DNA from: a virus
DNA length: 64,000 nucleotides
Direction: 5' to 3' (one strand)
Virus record (IMG/VR): IMGVR_UViG_3300023174_000047
Location: 124,001-188,000 of that record
The first letter of the stretch is position 1. Every line of letters begins with the position of its first letter. The notes beneath the pieces are model-generated. The model saw only the letters and a program-made list of their open reading frames with translations, was not told the origin of the DNA and did not search any database. Positions 44,401-52,321 of this stretch are shown here, one piece after another. The position numbers were made by a program, and so were the translations under genes.

Positions 44401-45670
44401 CACTTAGTGAGATTGTATTACCGTTGGGTGCAATGGTTAATGCAGCTGTATTTGCATTAAATGCAAGAGTCTGATAACCAGATGCACCTGTTGTAGAAAA
44501 GATGTTGAGCAAATCAATGCCGCCTGATAGAATCTGACCTGTAGAGACATTAAGCGTACCGTTCATGTTGCCACCATCAGCAAACTGTACTGCTACTGAT
44601 CCTCCACCTGCATATGACTGAGCATAAATTGCAAACTTTTTGTAAAGATCTTGCTGTAAATTTGCAACATGAGCTTTCATCTCTGAAGACATTTCAGTCT
44701 TGATGTTACTAATAGTATCTTTGAATAAATTTTTCTGCGTACCACGAGCTTCTGTGACAATGACTTCAGTTGCAGGCTGTAGCGTTGTAATCTGCTCGGA
44801 AAGAACCTGATCTACACACTGCCGTACATTTTGCAAATGCTCTTGATGCAGTGTTTTCGTTTCTTCTATAATTTTATTAGAAACAGATGCAATAACTACT
44901 TCGACGTGCTCAGTTAATTTTTGAGCAAGTGAATCCTGTTGTTGCTCTTGAACAAGTACTTCAAACTGGCTTTCAATTGCATTACGCGCTTCATCAATTG
45001 CATCAATGATGTAGCTAGATATCTTAGCTTCTGCGGCGTGCTCCCATTGTGATATGCTTTCATTGAGTTTATTAGAAGTTGACTCAAGCTTGCTACCAAT
45101 GGCATTCTGTGCATTGTTTTGAATGTTAATGTATTCAGCAAGGATGCTCTGACGCGCAGCATAAAGAGAGTCGTCAATGCGGTTAGAAAGTTGCTGTTCA
45201 ATTTGCTTGATTAAACCTGCAATTTTGTTTTCATTAATTTGTCTAGACTGCTGCTTAATGCTGCTCCAATTAACTTCAGGCTGCATGCGTTCGTCAATCT
45301 CAACAGACACATCAACAGTCTCTGAAAGCAATTCAATTTGTTCCTCAATAGTTGCAACTTTTGGTTTTGCAGGCTCAAAAATACATCCATTGTCTAATGT
45401 GTATTCATCAAGAAAAACACACGGCTCATCTCCGTTTGCTGCAACAACTCTGAATTCTACATCTTCATATAATATGCCACCATATTCAACATTGAGTCTA
45501 ACAATGGGACACCCATCAATGTATTTCTCTGCAGGCTTGATGAATGAAATCTGTTCATCAAGAGTAATGTTAAAAATATTAAAAAACGCTTCTTCTACTT
45601 TACTGCAGCGAATAATATTTTCACCCGTTTTGATGAAATTGAAATTATACTCTTGATTATCCAGACGCAT
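41480..45670 (-). CDS. Long tail fibre with coiled-coil and repeat module, 1396 aa
   Basis: Largest protein in the window. The N-terminal ~130 residues form a globular adaptor. Residues ~140-360 are Gln/Glu-rich helices likely to make a coiled coil. From ~400 a beta-rich shaft follows, with eight copies of a unit containing WNYQGTDIK, SLTGNWQ and ANSGSW, then a distal domain near residue ~1100-1250 (SYYGSFYDTTAQTLTGA…) and a C-terminal globular domain. It is likely the long fibre carrying host specificity. The start lies 7 nt after TATAAATA; the start codon sits in the loop of a small palindrome (CAGAC-ATGC-GTCTG). Confidence 0.85.
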   Translation of the reverse strand: MRLDNQEYNFNFIKTGENIIRCSKVEEAFFNIFNITLDEQISFIKPAEKYIDGCPIVRLNVEYGGILYEDVEFRVVAANGDEPCVFLDEYTLDNGCIFEPAKPKVATIEEQIELLSETVDVSVEIDERMQPEVNWSSIKQQSRQINENKIAGLIKQIEQQLSNRIDDSLYAARQSILAEYINIQNNAQNAIGSKLESTSNKLNESISQWEHAAEAKISSYIIDAIDEARNAIESQFEVLVQEQQQDSLAQKLTEHVEVVIASVSNKIIEETKTLHQEHLQNVRQCVDQVLSEQITTLQPATEVIVTEARGTQKNLFKDTISNIKTEMSSEMKAHVANLQQDLYKKFAIYAQSYAGGGSVAVQFADGGNMNGTLNVSTGQILSGGIDLLNIFSTTGASGYQTLAFNANTAALTIAPNGNTISLSALSGASTGGGAGIDTGVRALTANWQSTYTTVNANSGSWNYQGTDIKSLTGNWQNTYTSFNAQSANNASVYATVNANSGSWNYQGTDIKSLTANWQSTYTSFNAQSANNASVYATVNASSAAWIQTITFNESNAQLTISNGNTISLSALSGTSSNSGTGIDTGVRALTANWQSTYTTVNANSGSWNYQGTDIRGLTANWQNTYTNFSAQSANNISVYTTVNANSGSWNYQGTDIKSLTGNWQNTYTTVNANSGSWNYQGTDIKSLTANWQNTYTAVNASSATWIQTIAFNESNAQLTISNGNTISLSALSGTSIDAGVRALTANWQNTYTTVNANSSNWQNTYTNFLAQSASNLSVYSTVNTNSATNWNYQGTDIKALTGNWQSTYSTVNSYSATWNVDSKFFPLTGGKLNGNIGINNDPLYFNIDSANIGNSYGNFGIGSSNNIIINPNENVILTETIGNVGIGTMTPTTKLDVNGVITVTGGNSNQWNSVYSSVNTNSATNWNYQGTDIKALTGNWQNTYSTVSSFSATWGRQTLSFNASNAQLTISDGNTVSLSALSGGNGSSGVSYLSALKDVYIPSPANGQVLTYSSVLQKWTTGSPTSASNQTGYYGSFYDTTAQTLTGANQAKRLSIADTFEANGVSLSSNKIVFNNIGTYEIIFSIQYKNTSATQEDIYVWFRKNGVDVSDSSSVFTIPARKSAGIPAQLIAVTPFIATLAANDFIEIYWHCNATEVTVETFTTHTNPTIPDTPGVIVTVKQVTNVQLVPTVGAYLPLSGGTVTGVLSTTNVIYANGGNSDQWNNSYTTVNSNSATNWNYQGTDIKSLTGNWQNTYTNFSTQSANNLNVYTTVNTNSASWVNTNDTRLVAFAADAGSTDAYAATLSPAPSAYTTGAHYRFKANTANTGAATINFNSLGAKTIVKAAGGITTTLADNDIRVGQWVDLVYDGTNMQMQSTLGNAATSDPIPLISAIWS
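41830..44350 (-). repeat. Fibre repeat block 2 (8 copies of the YQGTDI unit)
   Basis: Imperfect in-frame repeats that encode WNYQGTDI-containing units, repeated across most of the shaft of the 1396-aa fibre. A 56-bp stretch (42006-42061) is identical to 39456-39511 in the neighbouring fibre gene. Confidence 0.85.
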
Positions 45671-45677
45671 GTCTGTT

Positions 45678-45684
45678 TATTTAT
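45678..45684 (-). promoter_or_regulatory. Late promoter box (TATAAATA)
   Basis: ATAAATA (TATAAATA with the preceding base) on the minus strand, 7 nt before the ATG at 45670 of the long fibre. Confidence 0.55.
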
Positions 45685-45693
45685 ACACCTTTT

Positions 45694-45906
45694 CTATAAA
45701 CTACACGGCAAAACCTCAAATGAATCATCATCCAGCCACTGTATTTCATAGTTTTCACGGAACGATTTTAATTGTTCTGCAGTAGGAGCTTTCTTGATGC
45801 GCATGATGCGTTCGCATTGAGCCCGTGCAACCATAAATTTGTGTGGATGAGCTACAAACTCACACCACATTACTAAATCATCATAATCAACTTTACATTT
45901 AGTCAT
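45694..45906 (-). CDS. Hypothetical protein, 70 aa
   Basis: A short soluble protein (MTKCKVDYDDLVMWCEFV) with a helix and a C-terminal WLDDDSFEV. It overlaps the downstream end of the epimerase gene by 4 bases, so the two are coupled. No family recognised. Confidence 0.5.
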   Translation of the reverse strand: MTKCKVDYDDLVMWCEFVAHPHKFMVARAQCERIMRIKKAPTAEQLKSFRENYEIQWLDDDSFEVLPCSL

Positions 45907-46793
45907 ACAAACGATAGATTATATGCAAGCTCTTCAATTGCAATGTTAATCGCATCTTCTATGGGAGTTAATTTTACCCCACAGCTAAGAGCATATGAAA
46001 CATCCAATGCACAGTTGGATCGCGGAGCCTTAATTGCTGCACCGATGTCTTCTAAGCTCTTAAAAAACGATTTGCTCTCAGTTACTTTATGCTTGATGAG
46101 TGCATCTACAACTTGTGCTGTAGTCATGAAACCGGGCTGCGTCATGTTGAATATTCTTTTGTTCTCTGGTGCTTCAACATTACGTGCAATGTGCACTATG
46201 CCTTGTGAAAATTCTTGCAGCTGCGAAAATGAATTTGTTACATTGAGCAGCATTTTGTAATTTTTCATTTTGCATAAATAGTTGCGTTCACTAACCTTGC
46301 CATCAAACGGAATTCGCAGTCTACAGATGTATGCTTGCTTACACAATGCTTCGCCTAGTGCTTTGGTGCCGCTATACCATGAGCACTTGCCTGTTGTGAA
46401 GCTAAAATTCGGTGCATCTGTTTCTTTGTAAATAACTGTAGGTAATTGTGCTTGTTCGCATGCATAATCATTGTATATACAGCCTGATGAAACATGAATG
46501 AATTTAATATGCAACTCATTACAAATATTCATGACTTGTAGCGGTAAGAATGCATTTGACTCAATGCAAGGCTGCTTATTTTGTTGCAGCTCACATGCAT
46601 CTATGTTTGGAAACCCTGTATAGCCTGCACAATTAATCACCACATTAATTTCATTGTTAATCAATAGCCGCTCAAATTGTTGTTTATCAAAGCAATATCG
46701 AACAGATGTGCATATAAAATTTGCATTTATGTTTGTCAATGCCCGTTTAACAGCATTGCCTACATAACCAGAGGACCCTAAAAGAAGTATCAT
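45903..46793 (-). CDS. NAD(P)-dependent epimerase/reductase, rhamnose-synthesis-like (extended SDR), 296 aa
   Basis: The N-terminus LLLGSSGYVGNAV is a Rossmann GxxGxxG cofactor site. 'VVINCAGYTGFPNIDACE' and 'FIHVSSGCIYNDY' are the conserved strand blocks, and WYSGTKALGE contains the catalytic Y-x-x-x-K. The overall order and the segment RLRIPFDGKVSERNYLCKMKNY most resemble the bifunctional 3,5-epimerase/4-reductase used to make dTDP- or UDP-L-rhamnose. Likely role: modifying a nucleotide sugar for host or virion glycans. No other sugar gene is in the window. A start-codon hairpin may control it. Confidence 0.65.
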   Translation of the reverse strand: MILLLGSSGYVGNAVKRALTNINANFICTSVRYCFDKQQFERLLINNEINVVINCAGYTGFPNIDACELQQNKQPCIESNAFLPLQVMNICNELHIKFIHVSSGCIYNDYACEQAQLPTVIYKETDAPNFSFTTGKCSWYSGTKALGEALCKQAYICRLRIPFDGKVSERNYLCKMKNYKMLLNVTNSFSQLQEFSQGIVHIARNVEAPENKRIFNMTQPGFMTTAQVVDALIKHKVTESKSFFKSLEDIGAAIKAPRSNCALDVSYALSCGVKLTPIEDAINIAIEELAYNLSFV

Positions 46794-46807
46794 ATATGAA
46801 TGATACT
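46786..46807 (-). promoter_or_regulatory. Start-codon hairpin of the epimerase gene
   Basis: AGTATCAT pairs with ATGATACT (plus coordinates 46786-46793 and 46800-46807, 8 bp, 6-nt loop); on the minus strand the ATG at 46793 is the start of the 3' arm. Late box GTAAATA (46807-46813) abuts the 5' arm. With T4 spacing, transcription would begin at ~46801, inside the arm, so late mRNA cannot form the hairpin. Confidence 0.45.
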
Positions 46808-46842
46808 ATTTACCGCTGCAACAAAAGAGATCAAGCTTGCAT

Positions 46843-49539
46843 CTAAAATCTAATTTTCTCAATCAAAAATGCAAATGTATTTTTTGCTGGTTTTTTGTGA
46901 GTGTATTTTTCAAACATCTGTCCACGCAACTGTTGTTCGTATTCACCATATGAATCAGCAGAAGAATATAATTCATTGCCCGGTTTTGTGAAAATAATGA
47001 TTCCATTTTCGTCAACGGCAATTTTGTTATCACCGATTGTTCCAATGACCACCATTTTTATTTCATCAAATTCTTTGCGTGTTGTTCCAGCAAGGCGCAT
47101 AATAGTTTCAAGTCTAGCATCGGAGGTGGTATCCCTGTAAGCACCTCGCAAATAAATATAAAGGTGTTGTGGAATGAAATTTTCATTGCTCATTAACAAC
47201 GTAATACTTCCAGTAAAATTATAAAATTTGCTCACATTATAAGAACGATTTAACATATCATAACAGCTCTGCAGATTTTCCGATGTTGCAGGTACTTTGA
47301 GTGTATATAAATCTGATAATATTGCCTCACTGTATGGGTCTGGCAGCAGGCGAGCATCATCTTCATCACGCTTAATACTACCATTGGGTGATTGCCGTAT
47401 AAGAGACTTAGCTGCCTGCAATCGTTTTGCTGCAACTACAGCTCTACGAATTGCACTAAATTTTGCAATATTAGGATACTGCTTATTAAACACAGATTTT
47501 GGTAAAAAAGATGCTAAGATTTGCGCAACAAATGGTGTTTTTTTTATTATGTATTTGTAATGTTTTGTAATGTCATCAGTAATATCATTATAATTTATCA
47601 AATAGTTAATTGATTCAACAGCAGTAGTTACTGATGCTTTGTTTGAAACACCAAAGATGTTATTCAACATTTTAAACGCATTACCAACGCTATCTTCAAA
47701 TGATATGTTTAGCTTTTTAGCTGATTTGTATAAATCCACAATTGTTGTGACTCTGTATGATTGCGGAAGACGTCTCATATTATTAACGTTGCCGCTAAAA
47801 AGTGTGTTGAAGAATTTTTTCTTTGTGTCATCAGATGCACCAGAGGCTAACTCAATGAGGTTTTCATGAGCAGGTGTATCGAATATTGCCTCATTTGCCT
47901 CATCTGTCCAGTTAAGCAGCCCACCTAAATTTAAATAAGTAGTAAATGATTCCATTAGTGCCTTGTATGCTGCACTGCTTGTAGCTTTAGTACTTTCTAG
48001 TTTCATAGTTGCGAGCGTTGCAATGTAACTAAGTGTAGCTAGCTCTATCTTTGATTCAAAGTATAAACGATCTTGCTCAATTAATGACGCAATCTGTTTA
48101 TCAATCTTATCACCAACTGTTGTGTTTACGTCTTTGATTATGGGTAAACTATTGTATATGAATTTGATGAGTTCTTTAAATCCAAAACCATCATTAGCAA
48201 GCAAGTCAGTATCTTGCGTAAAAGATTGTTTGAACGATGCAAGCAATTGTGGTATGTATGATGCTGCATATGATGCATAGCTGAGTTCACCTGTGAGTAG
48301 GTCTTCTCGAGGCACTGCTAGTGCTTTAATCAGAGGAAAATTGGAAAGATTGCGTGGAAATTTTTTAAAAGCAGATATAACAGCATCACTTGCTGTTGAA
48401 ATTACTCGTTCATAATCTCCACGATCCAACATTCTCCCCAATGAGTTAACCCCACTGGCTCTCATAATAACCTGAAATGCAGAAGTAAAATCTGTTTGTG
48501 CAAGATTATTAAAGATGTTTAAATTTTTAGATCTCAATAAGAACTGATGATAATCACCTGATATGCTTGGTATCTTTTTATTATCTGCAGTAGGTACAAA
48601 AATACTTATCTGCAATGACCTGAATGATTTAAATCTATCTCTTAGTATGTTACTGAACTCACCGTTATAATTTGCAATGAAATCATAAATAGAATCATAA
48701 TCTTTTTCCTCCATGGATAGACAGCTAGTTGGGGAGTTGGTACGGTTTTTTATTTCTCCCAAAGCCCACTCACCACTCTTTGGAACTATAGCATAATCAA
48801 AAAATCCATAAACATCCATGGCAAGCCATGCAGGAAAATAAGAATCGCCTATGTTCGGCAAACACCAATACCCCGAACATCTGTTCGGTTTTTGGCTCGT
48901 TTTAAAATCAGGATCTTTCAAGCCACCCAATGCAATTTTACTGCGTGCGAGATTTTCTATCAAATAAAATTTATGCTCAGTTGTTTCATAAACCATCTTA
49001 AAATCATTGTCACGCATAAACGTCTCCGTTTCAACAAGATTAGGAATTTTATTATTATAAAAATCATAAGGCATAGTAAATGCCTTCATAACTTTAAACA
49101 ATCCAGGCAATACATTTCCTTGACGATCTTTTACATTAGGATCTTCATTAAATACTTTGTAGCTATGAAATTCTTTGCTGATGGTTGGATTGTTTCTTGC
49201 AGTCTGTGCTCTATATGCTTCAAGTGTATCATATACCTCCTTAGCATCGCCTAAGCTAATATTACCACTGAACAAATTATCAAATATAAAATCCAGGTAT
49301 TTTGAATCACCACTAATAATCTCTTTTGTTGTACCGTCAGCTTGTGGTTCATTAATAATAGAAATGCTCTTGGCAGTTGGATCAAATTTTTTAGCAATGG
49401 TATTAATAAACTCTTCTCTAGTAAATGCTTCACCACCAAAAATTTGTGATGTATTTTCATCCCAAAAATCTCTAAATTGTGAGGTATTGAGAATTTTTAT
49501 TCTTTTGGTTTTATAGTCTTCTAAAAGCAAGTGATCCAT
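46843..49539 (-). CDS. Large protein of unknown function, 898 aa
   Basis: I use the ATG at 49539 (MDHLLLEDYKTKRI) because ATAAATA is 5 nt upstream; an ATG at 49566 lies upstream of the hairpin. No domain is recognised. A cluster CSGYWCLPNIGDSYFPAWLAMD (~230-250) stands out, with other long helical blocks and no membrane segment. The C-terminus has a small beta region and basic tail. Size and late control suggest a virion or injected protein, which is only inference. Its start is covered by a strong hairpin. Confidence 0.6.
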   Translation of the reverse strand: MDHLLLEDYKTKRIKILNTSQFRDFWDENTSQIFGGEAFTREEFINTIAKKFDPTAKSISIINEPQADGTTKEIISGDSKYLDFIFDNLFSGNISLGDAKEVYDTLEAYRAQTARNNPTISKEFHSYKVFNEDPNVKDRQGNVLPGLFKVMKAFTMPYDFYNNKIPNLVETETFMRDNDFKMVYETTEHKFYLIENLARSKIALGGLKDPDFKTSQKPNRCSGYWCLPNIGDSYFPAWLAMDVYGFFDYAIVPKSGEWALGEIKNRTNSPTSCLSMEEKDYDSIYDFIANYNGEFSNILRDRFKSFRSLQISIFVPTADNKKIPSISGDYHQFLLRSKNLNIFNNLAQTDFTSAFQVIMRASGVNSLGRMLDRGDYERVISTASDAVISAFKKFPRNLSNFPLIKALAVPREDLLTGELSYASYAASYIPQLLASFKQSFTQDTDLLANDGFGFKELIKFIYNSLPIIKDVNTTVGDKIDKQIASLIEQDRLYFESKIELATLSYIATLATMKLESTKATSSAAYKALMESFTTYLNLGGLLNWTDEANEAIFDTPAHENLIELASGASDDTKKKFFNTLFSGNVNNMRRLPQSYRVTTIVDLYKSAKKLNISFEDSVGNAFKMLNNIFGVSNKASVTTAVESINYLINYNDITDDITKHYKYIIKKTPFVAQILASFLPKSVFNKQYPNIAKFSAIRRAVVAAKRLQAAKSLIRQSPNGSIKRDEDDARLLPDPYSEAILSDLYTLKVPATSENLQSCYDMLNRSYNVSKFYNFTGSITLLMSNENFIPQHLYIYLRGAYRDTTSDARLETIMRLAGTTRKEFDEIKMVVIGTIGDNKIAVDENGIIIFTKPGNELYSSADSYGEYEQQLRGQMFEKYTHKKPAKNTFAFLIEKIRF

Positions 49540-49561
49540 GCAGTTATTTATGCATGGATCA
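49532..49561 (-). promoter_or_regulatory. Hairpin with late promoter in loop at an 898-aa gene start
   Basis: TGATCCATGC (49532-49541) and GCATGGATCA (49552-49561) are perfect 10-bp reverse complements. The 10-nt loop (minus strand ATAAATAACT) contains the late box, and the ATG at 49539 lies in the 3' arm, 5 nt after it. Confidence 0.6.
49545..49551 (-). promoter_or_regulatory. Late promoter box (CATAAATA)
   Basis: ATAAATA on the minus strand, exactly 5 nt before the ATG at 49539, in the loop of the hairpin. Confidence 0.6.
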
Positions 49562-49658
49562 TTCAAAATAAATAAATTGTGATGGACTTATATGAACTGT
49601 ATTGTCAATATTCTTTGCTCTTCTTCAGAGTTTCTAAATTAAATTTGCTACCTATTAT

Positions 49659-50117
49659 TCATATATTTAAAAGTTCTTTATTTTCCATAATATTTCCAAC
49701 CACTTCCATAGTTGGCAGCGAAGTAAGTGGCCATGAACTACTTTCCGTTCCATCAAAATGAAGAAGCACCCAACCATAATGCTCCCATGCTACTAAGTCA
49801 ACAAAATCCGCTTTTGGATCATCAAAATAGTATTTCACAATGTCACCTTCATAAATCTCAACTCCTTTGGGGTCTTTTAATCCAGTGTATTGCTGGATAA
49901 CATATCTTGGTTCTTTGATTAGTTTTCCATCTTCCCAATAATAATCAGCAGCAGGGGTAGATGTAAAGTGATCGCAGGTATATTCTCCAACATAATCTGC
50001 AACATTGCCTGTGAATGGGCAGATTGTCCAACGGCTAAAACAATGAAGACTGCTGCTGTTTTCTATCCACTTTTTATTCTGTTTATCCCAGATTCGGAAT
50101 TTAATTTCTCTATTCAT
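49659..50117 (-). CDS. YopX-like protein, copy 1, 152 aa
   Basis: The start 'NREIKFRIWDKQNKKW' and the block 'QQYTGLKDPKGVEIYEGDIVKY' define the YopX family, common in phages and of unknown function. It is the last of three adjacent paralogues (49659, 50114, 50535), each overlapping the next by a few bases. No late box is seen, so early or middle expression is possible. Confidence 0.8.
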   Translation of the reverse strand: MNREIKFRIWDKQNKKWIENSSSLHCFSRWTICPFTGNVADYVGEYTCDHFTSTPAADYYWEDGKLIKEPRYVIQQYTGLKDPKGVEIYEGDIVKYYFDDPKADFVDLVAWEHYGWVLLHFDGTESSSWPLTSLPTMEVVGNIMENKELLNI

Positions 50118-50542
50118 TTATTTTTAAAATAGTCAGGATTTTCAAAAATGTTGCCAATAATTTCTGGACAAAATTCATCACCAAGAGCGAAAAACATATC
50201 ATTGAATCCTTTTAAATCAAATCCAAATTGCCCATTATAAAAATAAACAACCGACTTTAAAATTAAATCGTAGGCAGAGTCACAACGATCGTACTGGATA
50301 ATATCACCTTCGTAGATTTCTTTTTCATTTTTGTCTTTCAATCCAGTGTATTGCTGTAGAACGAAACGATCGCCATGATCTTGCAGAATAATATCTCCAT
50401 CATAAGAGCCATCTTCTCTTTGAACTCTTTCCCAAAAGAAAATTTGACCATGCGAGGTATCAAAAAATGGATCACGGTTTGTCCATTCGGCAAATTGTTT
50501 TAATTGTTTATCCCAAGTGCGGAATTTTATTTCTCTATTCAT
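50114..50542 (-). CDS. YopX-like protein, copy 2, 142 aa
   Basis: It begins 'NREIKFRTWDKQLKQF' and has 'QQYTGLKDKNEKEIYEGDIIQY', matching YopX. It overlaps copy 1 by an ATGA junction. It differs from copies 1 and 3 mainly in the middle region and the C-terminal half. Its start is within the same cluster. Confidence 0.8.
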   Translation of the reverse strand: MNREIKFRTWDKQLKQFAEWTNRDPFFDTSHGQIFFWERVQREDGSYDGDIILQDHGDRFVLQQYTGLKDKNEKEIYEGDIIQYDRCDSAYDLILKSVVYFYNGQFGFDLKGFNDMFFALGDEFCPEIIGNIFENPDYFKNK

Positions 50543-50924
50543 TTGTTTTAATTAGTTCAGGATTTTCCATGATATTTCCGACGATTTCAATAGGAAAGCC
50601 GCTCTCTACAATTCCTAAGAATGTTCCGTTTAAAGATTTAGAATTAAAGCAGAATCCTCCTCGGTCAAAAGTAATCTCACCAATTTCTTCGGTTTTTAGA
50701 TACACTTTCACTAAGTCGCCCTCAAAAATAGGAATTCCATTCTTATCCTTCAATCCAGTGTATTGCTGAATTATACATTTACCACTTTCAGCAGCAATAA
50801 AAACACTCTCCAAACTTAATGCAGTAGATTCATTGTGAATAAAATAACTAAATCCACCACAGTATTCCTGCATATAAAGTTTATTTTTATAAAATGCTCG
50901 AAATTTTAATTCTCTATTATTCAT
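50535..50924 (-). CDS. YopX-like protein, copy 3, 129 aa
   Basis: Contains 'QQYTGLKDKNGIPIFEGDLVKVY' and the N-terminal 'RELKFRAFYKNKLYMQ'. It overlaps copy 2 by 8 bases and the 97-aa gene by 8. It is the most divergent of the three copies. Confidence 0.8.
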   Translation of the reverse strand: MNNRELKFRAFYKNKLYMQEYCGGFSYFIHNESTALSLESVFIAAESGKCIIQQYTGLKDKNGIPIFEGDLVKVYLKTEEIGEITFDRGGFCFNSKSLNGTFLGIVESGFPIEIVGNIMENPELIKTNE

Positions 50925-51210
50925 TTGTTTCCCCCTTTATTGGCCATTCAAACATAGAGCGGTGAAAGAAATGATCACCTTCGATTTCATCTAACCAAAT
51001 TGCACACCAGCTAGAGTAAACTTCACAATTGTGAACTGTATAAATTTCTCCAGTCTTCAAGTTGTCTTTGGCAAATTGAATGACGTTGGTGTAATGTGGA
51101 TAGAACATTCCTTCAGCATTTTTGAATTTTACTTTATCACCAACATTAGGCCATTTGCTTTCTTGCAAATGCTTAAACATTTTTAGGTTGTTATTCATTT
51201 GTTCAGTCAT
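50917..51210 (-). CDS. Small phage protein, 97 aa (SH3-like?)
   Basis: Contains 'WPNVGDKVKFKNAEGMFYPHYTNVI…NLKTGEIYTV' and ends 'DHFFHRSMFEWP', a pattern seen in small phage proteins with an SH3/KOW-like barrel. Its product precedes the YopX cluster and overlaps copy 3. The function is unknown; the barrel call is weak. Confidence 0.5.
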   Translation of the reverse strand: MTEQMNNNLKMFKHLQESKWPNVGDKVKFKNAEGMFYPHYTNVIQFAKDNLKTGEIYTVHNCEVYSSWCAIWLDEIEGDHFFHRSMFEWPIKGETNE

Positions 51211-51253
51211 CGGTCAAAAGGATTAAAGTTTTTAAATTAGCGTCACAAAAGTT

Positions 51254-51643
51254 TTAAATTAAATTCGTTGTATATTTTTCTAAGATACCGGATAAACCTT
51301 CTACGTCAGTCTTATAGTCAATAAGCAACTGACTACCCTTTTTAATATCTTTTGACGCTTGAAACCTCATTATTTTTCTATTATTCCATTCAATCAAATT
51401 ATAGAGTACGTTTGCATCATCACTGTGATTAAATATCTCACCAATACCCAAGACTAAGCAGTCTTGTTTTGTATTTTTGTCAAAAATAAAGGTATAACAC
51501 TTTAAATCGGTTTCATTAACTCTTGCGGTATCATTTGGTGATAGGACTAAAATCTCACAATCTGATATAATCTCGCCTTGCTTGATGTTTCTCTCAGCAA
51601 TAATGCCTCGTCCCATGCCTTCAATTATTTGAATAGAATGCAT
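51254..51643 (-). CDS. SET-domain lysine methyltransferase-like protein, 129 aa
   Basis: It has the compact SET domain: N-terminal strand 'GRGIIAERNIKQGEII', the FNHSDDANV motif (SAM and catalytic loop, N-H-S) and the C-terminal 'KDIKKGSQLLIDY', in the correct order. The catalytic Tyr of the DY motif is present. At 129 aa it is a bare SET domain without pre-/post-SET. It may methylate a host or phage lysine. Phage SET proteins are uncommon. Confidence 0.75.
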   Translation of the reverse strand: MHSIQIIEGMGRGIIAERNIKQGEIISDCEILVLSPNDTARVNETDLKCYTFIFDKNTKQDCLVLGIGEIFNHSDDANVLYNLIEWNNRKIMRFQASKDIKKGSQLLIDYKTDVEGLSGILEKYTTNLI

Positions 51644-51698
51644 AAGTCATTTGTTTTTCTTTGAGTTCTCTGTTTCTGTTCATAATCGTAGTAAATCA

Positions 51699-52307
51699 CT
51701 AAGAATTATCCTTTTTTACGGGAATAAATCTTTTGTAGATCTCCGTGTTGCGAGCGTTACTTGAAAGAGTCTTATACCACCCACCACTAGAGCAAAGCTC
51801 TCCTTTCTCACCCGAAACTTCACAGGTTCTTTCACAGAGATATTCTGTTAATCGCACCATGCCCGCTACCTCTTTATCACCACCAGTGTAGTAGAATCTC
51901 AATCCTCCAAATTTTTCTTTGATCTGATTAATTTTTACAGCAGGAGGATATTCATTATAAAATTTAGCACACTTAAGCTCTTTATTTCTAATGTAGCGAA
52001 TAAATGCATTAATATGACTATTGAACCAATTTTTATTTAAACACGGTGCAATTTTTTTAATAAGTACCATATGGCTGCTTTCAACAACACTTTTAAAATA
52101 ATGCCAGAAATAATATTGCGGGTTCGCAGCTTTGCGCTTTATTACAAATACTCGTCTCGTATAGTCAGAAATGCAACCACATAATTCTTCTATATTGGAT
52201 TCCCAACCCGGCGGTACCCATACACCACCAGAACATGTAGGAGACCCATCTTCGTCTACATAAAAAAGACTGGGATAGTTTTTCATTAATTTTTGTTCTA
52301 GGTCCAT
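51699..52307 (-). CDS. Conserved phage protein with Cys cluster, 202 aa
   Basis: The C-terminal block 'IKEKFGGLRFYYTGGDKEVAGMVRLTEYLCERTCEVSGEKGEL' is widely found in tailed phages; two cysteines on each side suggest a zinc site in the region ~155-175. The function is unknown. The start at 52307 has a TATAAATA box (52312-52319) 4 nt upstream. Confidence 0.65.
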   Translation of the reverse strand: MDLEQKLMKNYPSLFYVDEDGSPTCSGGVWVPPGWESNIEELCGCISDYTRRVFVIKRKAANPQYYFWHYFKSVVESSHMVLIKKIAPCLNKNWFNSHINAFIRYIRNKELKCAKFYNEYPPAVKINQIKEKFGGLRFYYTGGDKEVAGMVRLTEYLCERTCEVSGEKGELCSSGGWYKTLSSNARNTEIYKRFIPVKKDNS

Positions 52308-52311
52308 ATTA

Positions 52312-52319
52312 TATTTATA
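52312..52319 (-). promoter_or_regulatory. Late promoter box (TATAAATA)
   Basis: TATAAATA on the minus strand, 4 nt before the ATG at 52307. Confidence 0.5.
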
Positions 52320-52321
52320 TA

